Under the pieces are notes generated by a model that saw only the letters and a list, made by a program, of their open reading frames with translations, was not told where the DNA came from and did no database searches. Below are positions 10,202 to 20,520 of a stretch of DNA of 64,000 bases, piece by piece. Positions within the stretch are counted from its first letter, which is position 1. Every line of letters starts with the position of its first letter. The translations under genes were made by a program, and so were the position numbers. The stretch lies in assembly GCA_032718475.1 (NCBI GenBank), contig JAUCBJ010008450.1, positions 1-64,000 of the forward strand, given 5' to 3'. This DNA comes from Nemertoderma westbladi. Its lineage: Eukaryota > Xenacoelomorpha > Nemertodermatida > Nemertodermatidae.

Positions 10202-11645
10202 ATGAGCCAAGGAGAACCCCGATTATTAGAGGGAGAGAGGACGCCGCCGCAGACCCCGGACAACACCAACCAAACGATCCGCGAGGCCGCGACGCGACGG
10301 TATCGACCTGCGACGCTGGATTCGCCGACGAGGGACGATCTGGTACCCCAAGCGGAGGGCGGCCGTCAACCACGAGAGAGGGACGAGTCGACGCATGACG
10401 GTGGTCGGAGTACCGAAGTTGCCAGCCAGCCACAGGCCGAGGGCGATGGACAGCCCACCGGAACGGCGACGGTGGGGCCGCCGGTACGACGCCGAATGAG
10501 GAGAGGAGGAGAAGATGTCGGCGAAGAGGACGTCGGAACGAGCGATCGGCTACGACGGGCCTACAACGCCACAAAGAAACTATTAAAGGAGGCGAGAGAG
10601 GGAGGAAAGGTAAACCAGCCCAAGTTACACCAACAGCTAGGTGAGTCGAACAAACATTTTTGGTATCTGGTCCGTTTTGGGCAGGGAGAACTGGCGAGTG
10701 AGAGAGCGAGGGGGGTCGCCACCGAACTATTCGAACTGTGGCGATCCGGGGTTATGGAGCCTGAAGTAGTGTACGTAGGGCCATACTTAGTGGATGCCAG
10801 GGGAATTAAGTTAGTGGGTTGGGCGGATCCGCATGAGGGCGAACCCGAGGTTAACCCCGAGGATTCGGTCTCGTCGGTTAGCGAGAACCCCAGAAAGCGG
10901 GGGAAAGTTAGTAGGACAGAGAGGCGATGGGAGTCCGTCGCGACCGATAAGTCCGCTACATCCTCCGCGAAAGCAAGAAGGGTGTTAGAGATAGATCTCG
11001 CGTGTCAACTAGACGTGGTGGCGCTAGACCAGAAAGAGTTAGAGAGGCAGTTGGATGAGGGAACTGCATTGTTAGAGAAAGAGATAGAATTGGCGAGGGA
11101 ATGTAGAGAGAGGGCCGAAAGGGTGGCGAAGAACTGTAGAGAGCAAGAAGAGAGAGAGACAGAGGAACGTAAAGAGCGAGAGACGAGAGTAGAGAATGAG
11201 CGTAAAGAGCGAGAGACGAGAGTAGAGAACGAGCGTAAAGAGCGAGAAGTGAGAGAGGTAGTGAGGGTGGAGAGAGAAACGAATGAACATAAAGAGCGGG
11301 AGGCGAGAGTAGAGAGCGAGCGTATAGAGCGGGTGGCGAGAGAAACAGAGTTAGTGAACCAGAGTTTACAAGAGGATAGAGAGAGAGAGAGAGAGCAGGA
11401 AAGCGTATGCGGGATGATATGTATGCCCGGTTAAGGGGGCTTATGCAATATCAGGCCAAGCCGAAGCGCCGACTAGAACTGGCGCAATTGGGATTGTCTG
11501 AGAGTGAGGCTGGCTCGGGTAGTATTTACGAGGAGCCAGAAGTAATGGAGACATTTGTTAATACCCCACTTACAGGCACCAGACGACAGACCCAAGACTG
11601 GTGTAACCGTAGGGGCGGGGGGGGGGGGGGGGGTAATAATAATAA
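10202..11645 (+). pseudogene. X-family ORF1, gag N-terminal coiled-coil protein
   Basis: A 410-codon frame runs from the ATG at 10202 to 11434; the same protein continues from 11407 in another frame. The minus-strand copy keeps the two parts in one frame (ARETEL...MRDDMHALLRGL), so the shift here arose in the GAGAGA run near 11385-11405. Residues 1-100 are Arg/Pro/Gly-rich. A conserved-looking helical part (about 120-200) contains NKHFWYLVRFGQGE. From about 280 to 400 a very charged coiled coil shows repeated KERE-R-V-E-NER units of 12-13 residues. The 3' part contains a G14-16 run. A structural (gag) role is inferred from place and the downstream capsid ORF in copy X2; no catalytic motif is present. 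Confidence 0.6.
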
Positions 11646-11665
11646 TACGTTAGAAGCATTAATAT

Positions 11666-12174
11666 TGTTAAGATTCACTTGTTTTGTCCATTTAATGTGC
11701 CTTTTTCTTATTAATTTCGACTGGTCCTCGAGGTTGGTTGGAAGTAGGTACATAAATATTTACCGATTGAAAATTGAGTTTGACCCACTTACTACAGTAT
11801 TATTGTTGTCGGTAGATATTACTGCAAGCTTTTTTTGCATTATTTACTGGAACATAATTTAGAGTTTAAAAAAGTACTTTATGCACCATTGCTTATAAAA
11901 GGTGCATTTGTTGTTAAATTTGATTACACATACTTTTGAGTTTTGAACATTATTTGACAGCATCCTATGTATTGTTGGTCCTTGTAAGACATAGACGTTT
12001 GTTTTCTACTGTAAGTCGGGTACAATCAATTAATCCTGCATTAATCTTACAAGACATCTAAAATAGGTTACCAATGCCAGATTTGCTTGGCTGTACATTT
12101 TATTAGGTAAATGCTTGATTATTAATGCTATAAATGCTTGATTGGATCCAAACCCGGGATCCTGGTTGATGCAC
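11666..12174. other. AT-rich spacer between X1 and X2
   Basis: No similarity to the X internal region is seen and no gene is supported. It is the best candidate for original host DNA between the two oppositely oriented X fragments. A TAAATGCTTGATT repeat pair occurs near 12107 and 12131. Confidence 0.5.
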
Positions 12175-12786
12175 TGTGGTGACGGGTTCAGAGATCCCGA
12201 CTGGGTTGATTGTTATACGCGTCACCATGGGCTTTAAGATGGTACTGATAGGTTTGGCCGAGGCCGTTGGAGAAAAGCGTTCAGAGTTTGATGTTGTTTC
12301 TTTGACGTTGTAATATATGTAATAGCACAATTAATATGGTAACTGAGATAATAGTATATGAATGTTGGTACCGGTAATAGTATATGATGACAGCCGATGT
12401 CGATGACGGTGAACAATTGTTACCAGTCTGCACTAAACTGACTAGCTAACTAACTGACAAACAAACCGGTAACGGGAGGTAATATATGATTGATATACCA
12501 ATATTGCTTCACCTCATACTCTACTTTGGCCTGCTACCTAATGGATGCTCTCCTGTGCCCTATCACGTGCTTCCCTCCCCTCTATTGGCTAATATGCTAC
12601 TTGTCACCTTGGCACTCTCTGCCTCTAACCTTCCTTTGTGTGTGGCTTTGGGGCTTGTGTTGCCCCGCCCAAATGTTGGTTGTGATACAAGATTAATATT
12701 ACTAATCTCGTATCTCCAACATATTGCTGAAAATGCCACTATCCCATTTTCTGGTGGGTAATGAGGCGGAATTGGATCCGCTTACA
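12175..12786 (-). repeat. 3' LTR of X2
   Basis: Plus-strand limits TGTGGTGACGGG and GATCCGCTTACA give TG...CA ends. It matches 31553-32074 apart from an extra block at about 12450-12640. It includes the 50-bp palindrome at 12673-12722. The TGTAAG/CTTACA terminus next to a purine tract fixes the 3' LTR border. Confidence 0.7.
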
Positions 12787-13035
12787 CTCCCCCCATGCTA
12801 TCTTCCCGGTGAGAAGATAGCATAAACCTCAAGCGCGCTCAATTCTGCTGGAACCCGATCTACTATCGGGTGTGGGGTGGAGTTCTTTTCTCGGAGTCGG
12901 CTTTCCAGGCCGCTCCCTCTGGGTATGATATTGCTACCCCTCCTTGGTGCAATCGCTAGCTATGTTGCACCAAGGTATCTGACGTCTCCGTTTGAGACAA
13001 TTGTGTACTCTCTTCACACAATTTTTCAAAAAACC

Positions 13036-13409
13036 TCACTCTAACTCCCTCATATGGACCCTATCGTCCCTTACTCTCTCTCTTACTGCTCGCTCCCCAC
13101 ACTTGAATTGCACTCCTCTCACTTTCTTACGCGCCAACACCTCCTCTCCATACTTCCCTCGTACTCCTCTCATGCTCCTCTCGCGCCAACACCTCCTCTC
13201 CATACTTCCCTCGGAACTTACCCCAGTCCATCGGCTTGTGGCAGACAAGCCTCATGAGCTGGCCCCATCGCCACTGCTCCACAATGTCCTGTGCCCGGTC
13301 CATGCTCCCCCCGGAACTTGCCCCAGTCCATCGGCTTGTGGCAGACAAGGCCCATGAGCTGGCCCATCCCCACTGCTTCACAATGTCCTGTGTTCTCTAC
13401 CACTCCCAA
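13036..13409 (-). pseudogene. Remnant of X-family 3' ORF (CHKPMDW protein)
   Basis: Several minus-strand frames here encode fragments of the protein found whole at 32269-33314: the segment around LVCHKPMDWGKFRG appears twice, from 13272-13216 and 13375-13317. The two DNA copies are exactly 100 bp apart. A second short duplication (GCGCCAACACCTCCTCTCC at 13131 and 13183) lies beside them. It is placed immediately upstream of the 3' LTR, as in the other copy. Frameshifts and duplications make it non-functional. Its activity is unknown. Confidence 0.55.
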
Positions 13410-13716
13410 AGTGCCAATTTTTCTAGTCTTACCCCTGTCTGTGCTATCATCCTATCTACCTTGCTACTTACTTCTTACCCTGTACCCTACTACTACTATA
13501 CTATGCCTACATAGTCTTTACTTTCTTACTACGTGGCGCTCTCAGTGCCCACAACTTCTAACTTCTATGGTACTATGTACCCTAATACTGCTATTACCTA
13601 CATAATGCTACTACCTAATACCTACATACCACACCTTTCACTCTCTCACTACTTGGATCTTTCGGTGCCCACAACCCCTCTGCTACTACCTCTATGGTAT
13701 ACCTACATACCATACC

Positions 13717-13930
13717 CTCTACTCTCTTTCTACGTGGCGCTTTCGGTGCCCACAACCCCTCTACTCTCTTTCTACGTGGCGCTTTCGGTGCCCACAACCC
13801 CTCTACTCCCTTTCTACGTGGCGCTTTCGGTGCCCACAACCCCTCTGCTACTACTTCTCATGAGATGTCTACATACCATACACTCCCTCTCTTTCTACGT
13901 GGTGCTTTCGGTGCCCACAACCTCTAACTC
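13717..13930. repeat. 42-bp tandem repeats (14-residue unit if translated)
   Basis: TTTCGGTGCCCACAACCCC recurs at 13741, 13783 and 13825 (period 42 bp), with decayed copies on either side. On the minus strand the units are in frame and give GLWAPKAPRRKRVE repeats. This lies in the X2 internal region between the LINE insertion and the 3' ORF remnants. Confidence 0.8.
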
Positions 13931-14055
13931 TCTCAGTACTATGTACCCTGCTACTCCGGTACTATGTACCCTGCTACTACTCGTGGTATGTCAATATACC
14001 ACACTCCCTACTACTACTACTACTAGGATCGGCATGCTGCATTGCAGCTGCATTT

Positions 14056-16253
14056 TTAAGTATGCTGTGCCGGCTTATCGACAAAATTGCACCGCCACAA
14101 CTCCCTATCACCCAGGACATTTGCTAGATCATCCACATCTTCAAGGCCAGTGTCCTTTAAGATGCATCTCAAGAAAGTCATGGGCTGTCCACCATGCTTA
14201 TTGACTCCATGAGGCTGCCAAAGTACAAGATTATGCACTGGCTGGTCCTCACGGCGAAAGCAATGTCCTGCAAAGTGGAGGCGATTTTGTTCTAGTGTCA
14301 AGCTTGGGGGAACCAATGAGACACCTCCAATGTTATATAGTGTCTGGTTGGAGATGTGTGCATTGAACTTGACACAATGGATCCGGCGTAGCATTCTTGT
14401 GAATGTGCCGTCCAGAGATTTGGTGTCCTCAGCAGTTAGAGCCCAGCATGGACTCCCATAGAGGAATACTGGAACTACTGCTGCTCTAAATAACCGGACC
14501 TTAAGTTTCCGATTAATTATCGGTGACTTCCAAATCCTGGAAAGCCTATTCAAGGCTGCCCATGCCTTTCCCTTACGTATTCGAAGGTCCTCACCTGACT
14601 TCCGGATCCATGATCCCAGGTAAGTCGTCCACATGCTCAAGCATACCATCTTTTTCTTTTGAGCTTATGCTCATCCGATCAGAGACTTGCTGAGGACTTT
14701 CAAAGTTAACTGTCAAAATTTTGGTCTTTCTGGAGTTAATAAAAAGACCAACACTAGAAGCAGCATGTTCTAATGAGCTGAGGAGCCGTTGGGCTCCCTC
14801 TAGTGATTCTGAGAGTACTTCTAAGTCATCAGCAAAGTCTAGATCAGTTAGTTACTTGGCAGGATTTCCTCGACTTCTGGAGCCAGTAGGTGGAGTTATC
14901 ATTACCCCATCACCATTATGATGATCTAAGGACATGCCTAGAACATAGTCAACAACAATTATGAACAAGAATGGTGCAAGTGTGTCTCCCTGGAGGACGC
15001 CCCATAACACTTCAAATGGTTCTGTGTCACCGTCAACAGAAGACACAAATGTTGTCGAACCATCATATACTGATCTGATTGCTGCAATAATTTCATCGGG
15101 AATCCCATATAATGAAAGTATGCTGAACATACGTGAGCGAGAGACTGAATCAAAGGCCTTGAAGAAGTCAACAAAGATAACAGCCAGATGCCTGTCTTTC
15201 TTTTTTGATAACTCTTCAATTATCCTTCTAAGTGCCAAAATGGGCTCCATGGTCCCACGACCTTTACAGAACCCATTCTGATTTCCACGGAGCAGTCTCT
15301 CAATGGGATCCCTGGTGCGATTTAATAGAATTCTATTGTATAGCTTTGCAGCAATCGAGATCAATGAGATTCCCCGAAAAGAACCATAGAGTGTTAGGTT
15401 GCCCTTCTTGGGAACTGGCACCAACTTATTTGTTTTCATTTCTTATGGGACTCTTGTTGTACGGTACATGTCTACTATGATGGGATAGATGAGCTTTAAA
15501 CATTCAGGTATTTTAAAGACCTCACCATCTACACCATCTACTCCACTGGCACGATTGGTCTTAATGCTCTTTGCAGCAGCCTTCATTTCTGCAAAGGAGA
15601 TATCACCAATGGGAATATCTGGGAGTACAGACTCAGACACTTTTACTTCTATAAAGTTATCAGGCAATAACCTGTCATTATTGAGGAGCTTTTCAAAGAG
15701 GGCCTTCCAACCATTGAGGCGATCGGCTGGTGATTCAGCCTTAACCTTGGTGGTTGGTTGGCTTTTTCGACCAGCAAGCACGTTGATCGATCTCCATGCC
15801 TGGGATGATTGCTTGCTGTCGTCAGCATCATTGATGGCATCAACCTGTTGGTTTATTAGCTCCTGTAAATTAACAGAGTACTGCCTGTTCAGGGACCTAG
15901 ATGCAGCCTTAACTGCATTCTTGGCCGCTGTAGTCTGTTTGAGTCGGGACTCTTTCTGCACTTCTGAATTTTGTTGTCAGTCCAGGGGGCCCATTTCCTG
16001 TTTCGAGGGTATACAGGAACTGTTTCTGCAGCTGCTAACTTAACTGCCTCTGTGAAGGCAGTATAGCCCTCACAGTGATCTGCCGCCTCAGAGGCAAGAG
16101 CCTCATACCTGTTGTTCAGCTGTAGTGTGAAGCTGGATCTCACAGTTGGCTGTTGCAACAGAGAGGACCAGTCATGCTGCGGCAAGGCAGATTTCGTTGT
16201 TCTGCTAGCATGCAGACTAAGTCTTACCTTGGCCACAATAAGGTGGTGATCAC
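14056..16253 (-). pseudogene. RTE-like LINE reverse transcriptase (decayed)
   Basis: Minus-strand frames 16236-15889, 15961-15443, 15439-14852 and 14649-14056 form one protein broken by a stop and shifts. The order is end of endonuclease, linker (KTNRASGVDGVDGEVFKIPE), fingers (LVPVPKKGNLTLYGSFRG), RT palm with FVDFFKAFDS and LQGDTLAPFLF, then the C-terminal YLGSWI, KAWAALNRLSRIW and LYGSPCWALT motifs. The stop between the linker and fingers is CAA to TAA; the second LINE copy keeps CAA there. The FADD catalytic box falls in the damaged part near 14840. Non-functional. Confidence 0.8.
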
Positions 16254-16582
16254 TGTAACGTTAATATAAGGTATAATTGATTTAATATTATGTGCTGTTA
16301 AATGATGTGTATAACCTCAACATTACTACCGTAATTAATTAACTCCATGATTAATTATATTATATTTACATATTGTTTGCACTTCTACAGTAGGTATGTT
16401 TGACCCTTTCTATGTGTAACCATATTGCACATCATGAGATATATACCATATACATTTTTGTCATGAAAGATAATTATATCTATCTAGAGAATTAGAGTAA
16501 CTAAACAATATATTATAATATACAGTACTTGCTGTCATTCCTCATGCTTTTCTTATTGTTGTTGTTTCTTCAAAACCCAACA
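16254..16582 (+). repeat. 5' LTR of Gypsy-1
   Basis: Begins TGTAACGTTAATATAAGG and ends AAAACCCAACA; 329 bp, TG...CA. The only difference I noticed from the 3' copy is T/C near 16320 versus 25199. Confidence 0.9.
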
Positions 16583-16583
16583 T

Positions 16584-16601
16584 TGGTGACCCGGACGAGA
16601 T
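16584..16601 (+). other. Primer-binding site of Gypsy-1
   Basis: TGGTGACCCGGACGAGAT starts one base after the LTR. The TGGTGACCC start fits complementarity to the 3' end of tRNA-Trp, as used by CsRn1-type elements; I could not check against a tRNA set. Confidence 0.7.
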
Positions 16602-16723
16602 CTGCGGGAGCAAGTGGACAAATCATCTCGTTTCCTTATTCAATTCGGACAAACTTTTATTTAAAAACAAATCATACAATCACAAATTTAATCACCACAA
16701 ATCTCTGTTTCGGCGAATACAAC

Positions 16724-19700
16724 ATGTCAAGTTTCGACAAATTCCGGAAAGCTGAATTACTGCAAACACTTCACCAACTTCGGGAGCACGACCCTACTTT
16801 TGTAGCTCCCACTAAGAAAGCGGATATAATCGACGAATTAAGAACGGAGAATCCTTCAGCTGTAAAAGCTATCATTTCAATCCATTGTAATCAGATTGAC
16901 AGTACCAATAAATCTCAACTTCTAACTACAGTACAAAAAACTCGGTTGCCGGAATTCTATCCTAAGGATGCTCGAACGTGGTTCCAGCAAGTGGAGGCCG
17001 TTCTCCATGGTCAATTAGAACATTCTAAGAAGGCTAACCTGCTCGCTGCATTACCTACCGAAATCATTCTCGATGCTGGATTAAACGTCGATGACGAATT
17101 CGACAATATAAGACGCGACATTATTTCCCATCTCGCTGACAGCGATGAACGACGGTTAAAAAAACTTCTCGATGCGCAGGAACTCGGCGACCGCAAACCT
17201 TCTGCCGTTATAAGGCAGATGCAACGCTTGATTCCAGGTGGATGGAATGAACAAATAATCCGTCTGCGATTCATCGAGATTATGCCACCGACAATACGAA
17301 TAGTACTCAGTACACTCTCGGATCTGAACTTAGACCGTCTTGCTGAGGTCGCAGACAAGATGATAGAACAACAAAACCCCCCAATCTCCGCACCAATAGC
17401 TCACGTTTCCGATCTAAACTCACTGCAGCAATCACAGCAAATGCTAATGGAATCCCAAAAACTCCTATCAGATCAGGTGGCTGAAATCAGCTATCATTTG
17501 CACAACATTTCGGTACCACAGCACTACTCAAGATCTCGGTCCACCTCCAGAAATCGCTTATCTGGATCCACTGCTGGCAGATATAACGATCGCACCCCTG
17601 CCAACCAGCGTAGTCAATCATGCGGCCGAGACTACAATCAAAACGGTCCATGGTGTTTCTACCATTTTCGTTATGGTGTGGAGAATCGAGATTCGCCTAG
17701 AGGAACTGGTGGGTCTTACAACGGACACAACGTTAGTGGTAATAGTAATACTAGTAGTGGTAATGTAAATTATGTTTATATTACGGCAAACCCTGTTGGT
17801 AATTTTCTAGTTGATTCAGGCAGTGAATTTTCTATTTTGCCTCCAAGTTTTAGTCATCTTTTAGACAATTTTTCTGACAAATGTGAAACTAGATTAACAG
17901 CTGCTAATTCATCTAGCATTAAGAATTATGGTGTTGGTCAATTAAAATTTTCGATCCCTTGCCTCAGTAACAAAACATTCACCTGGAAGTTTTTGGTGGC
18001 GGAGGTGAGCCAACCAATATTAGGATTGGATTTTCTACGTTTCCATGATATCAATATTGATTGCAAAGCTGGAGAAATTTATTTACACAAACAAGTTCTG
18101 GGTACTGGAAATAGTAGCGCAGCTAACACCAATAACATTGAGATTAAATGTTCGAAAGTAATTAATAATAGTAATGAACGTAAAAGTGATAGCGGTTATT
18201 GGAAATATTTTATTCTTGTTTTCCTTTCGGTCATTAGTTGCCCGGCGATTTTTTCATTAAACAAGATGCTATTTTATAGATTGTTTTTGTGGTTTGGGAT
18301 TATTATGTGCTTTATTAGTGTACTAGGAATTGCTAGTAATATTGGTGCTGTAGGAAATACCACCATACGTAATGAATATTTTGTTAGTAGAATAAGTGCT
18401 GTATCAAATAATTCTTACTGTGCGGATAGAAAAATTCAAGGCTTGCTGAATCAGTATAAGTCTGTATTTACTGACCTATCAGCTCGTGATCCTGTTAAAC
18501 ATTCCACCAGGCACCATATAGTAACTAACGGGCCTCCATGTTACGCTAAGCCCAGACGTTTATTTGGTGATCGGTTGAAAGCTGCCTCAGATGAATTGGA
18601 TCTTCTTTCTAAGCTAGGAATAGTCGAGCGCCGGGAATCGCCATGGTCATCACCTTTACATACTGTACTAAAACCAGATGGCTCAATTCGACCGTGTGGC
18701 GATTACAGGCAACTGAATAAACAAACAGTCCCGGACAATTATCCGATGCCAAACATTGCCGACATCACGGATAAATTTCGAGGCTGTACGATTTTTACGA
18801 AAATAGATTTAACTAAGGCGTACCATCAAATTCCCTTAGCAGAGGAAGATATACCCAAAACCTCAATTACAACTCCTTTTGGTATGTTTTCGTTTAAATC
18901 TATGCCATTTGGACTTCGGAATGCTTCCCAAACATTTCAAAGATTGATAGACAGCATATTATTTGGCTTAAAATGTGCCGTTGGGTATGTTGATGACATT
19001 TTAATAGGAAGTCCAAACCCCGAGCAACATTACAATGATATAAAATGTGTTCTAGAACGTCTGGAGAGAAATGGTTTAAAGGCGAAACTTTCAAAATGTG
19101 TTTTTTTTAAAAGCGAGGTTTTATTCCTCGGGTATTATGTTTCAAAACAAGGTGTTCGTCCAAACCCTTCAAAAATTGAAGCTATTAAAAATTTCCCAGA
19201 ACCGGAAACTTGCACTGCACTTCGTAGATTCCTTGGTATTTGCGGATTTTATCATCGGTTTGTACCCAGGTTTTCGGACATTGCGTCCCCTTTGACAGAT
19301 TTAACTCGGAAAATGGGAAAGACTGGCAATTTTCAATTATCAGCTGAAGGAAAAATAGCCTTCGCCAAACTGAAGGAAGCACTGTCAAACGCAGTAATTT
19401 TGGCATTTCCAAAAGAAAACGCAAAAATTTCAATCACAACTGATGCGTCAAGTGTAGCCATTGGAGGTGTTGTTCATCAGCAAGTTGATGGGAATCTGGA
19501 ACCGCTAGCATTCTATTCAAAAAAAACTCACACCTAATGAGAGCCGCAAATCTACTTTTGATCGGGAGTTACTTGCTATATACTCTGCCCTTAAACATCA
19601 CGAATGGTTACTTGGGCAAAACCTGACAATTTTTACTGATCACAAGCCTCTAATTTGTTGCTTGGAGATGAAAAATCCATCTCCACAACAAGCCCGTTGG

Positions 19701-20213
19701 CTATCGTATATTTCGGAATTTCATTGCGATATTAAATACGTAGCTGGAGCAGATAATTTGGTAGCAGATGCATTATCACGCCCAATTTCAGTAATCTCGT
19801 TCGACAATATAATTGAATTGGCTGAGGTCCAATTATGCGATGACTCCTTGCAAAAATTTTTCTGTTCAACAAAACTAACACTAAAAACAATTGAAGTAGC
19901 TAATGGGAAATTTGTATATTATGATAATTCTAAGTCGACTTTGAGACCCTATGTTCCTACAAAATTGCGTCGACCAATTTTTTACAAATTTCATTCACTA
20001 GCTCATGCTGGTCCCAAGGAATCTCTTCGTTTAATATCAGCTCGCTATACTTGGCCTGGAATGAATAAACAGGTTAATTCATGGGCGATGGAATGTTTTG
20101 ATTGTCAAAAATCAAAAATAACACTCCACACCAAAACCCCAGTTGGCACAATACCTACTGAATCCAGATTGGATGCTGTGCATATTGATATTGTCGGTCC
20201 ATTACCTTTATGA
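16724..20213 (+). pseudogene. Gypsy-1 gag-pol, 5' part (gag, protease, RT, RNase H, start of integrase)
   Basis: Gag starts at ATG 16724, after LTR and PBS. A single frame runs to 19537. Gag (about 230 residues plus a Ser/Arg-rich tail) ends with CFYHFRYG. Protease has FLVDSGSEFS and LGLDFL. A segment with two strongly hydrophobic stretches (about 18200-18360) lies between protease and RT. RT has PCGDYRQLN, KIDLTKAYHQIPL and GYVDDILIG. At about 19518-19525 an eight-A run shifts the frame; seven A would restore it, and RNase H then continues to LVADALSRP. An integrase zinc region (H...H...CFDCQKSK) and HIDIVGPLPL follow, where the LINE interrupts the gene. Confidence 0.9.
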
Positions 20214-20520
20214 ATTATATTGAATTTAAATTAGGCCTATATTGAAATTTAGAATATCATGGGGTTACCTTAAACAAATTAACTACAACTTACCGCTACA
20301 ACTAACAATTACTGAATTACTGATACCAAATTTTATATATGAATTTTATATATATTTTATGATATATTTTGAGTTCACTACTACAATAAACTGATATACG
20401 TATATTTCGCGACCAACATTGATAAATTACGGCTGATACCGCAACACATCGTGAAAGAAGTGCCGACGAAATTGATCTCAGGATGAGTCACAGTCAATCA
20501 ACCACCCAAATGGAACCGGA

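Larger units (their letters stand above)
9557..11665 (+). mobile_element. BEL-like family X, inverted 5' fragment (X1)
   Basis: A 5'-truncated LTR (9557-10136) is followed by a leader and the gag-type ORF. All of it is the inverted counterpart of 30135-32060 on the minus strand. Homology ends after the poly-G and TAATAATAATACGTTAGAAG segment at about 11665, where unrelated AT-rich DNA begins. The first roughly 20 bp of the LTR are missing against the copies at 12175 and 31553. Because it lies head-on to copy X2, a rearrangement or independent truncated insertion are both possible. Confidence 0.7.

Noticed and set aside
12992-14204. Several plus-strand open frames of 60-223 codons
   Set aside because: They are low-complexity Leu/Pro/Thr/Tyr translations of C/T-rich and tandem-repeated DNA. 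The minus strand carries the recognisable X and LINE coding.
16529-16723. Start of Gypsy-1 gag at the beginning of the open frame
   Set aside because: This part lies in the LTR and primer-binding site and uses a non-ATG start. The first plausible ATG is at 16724.
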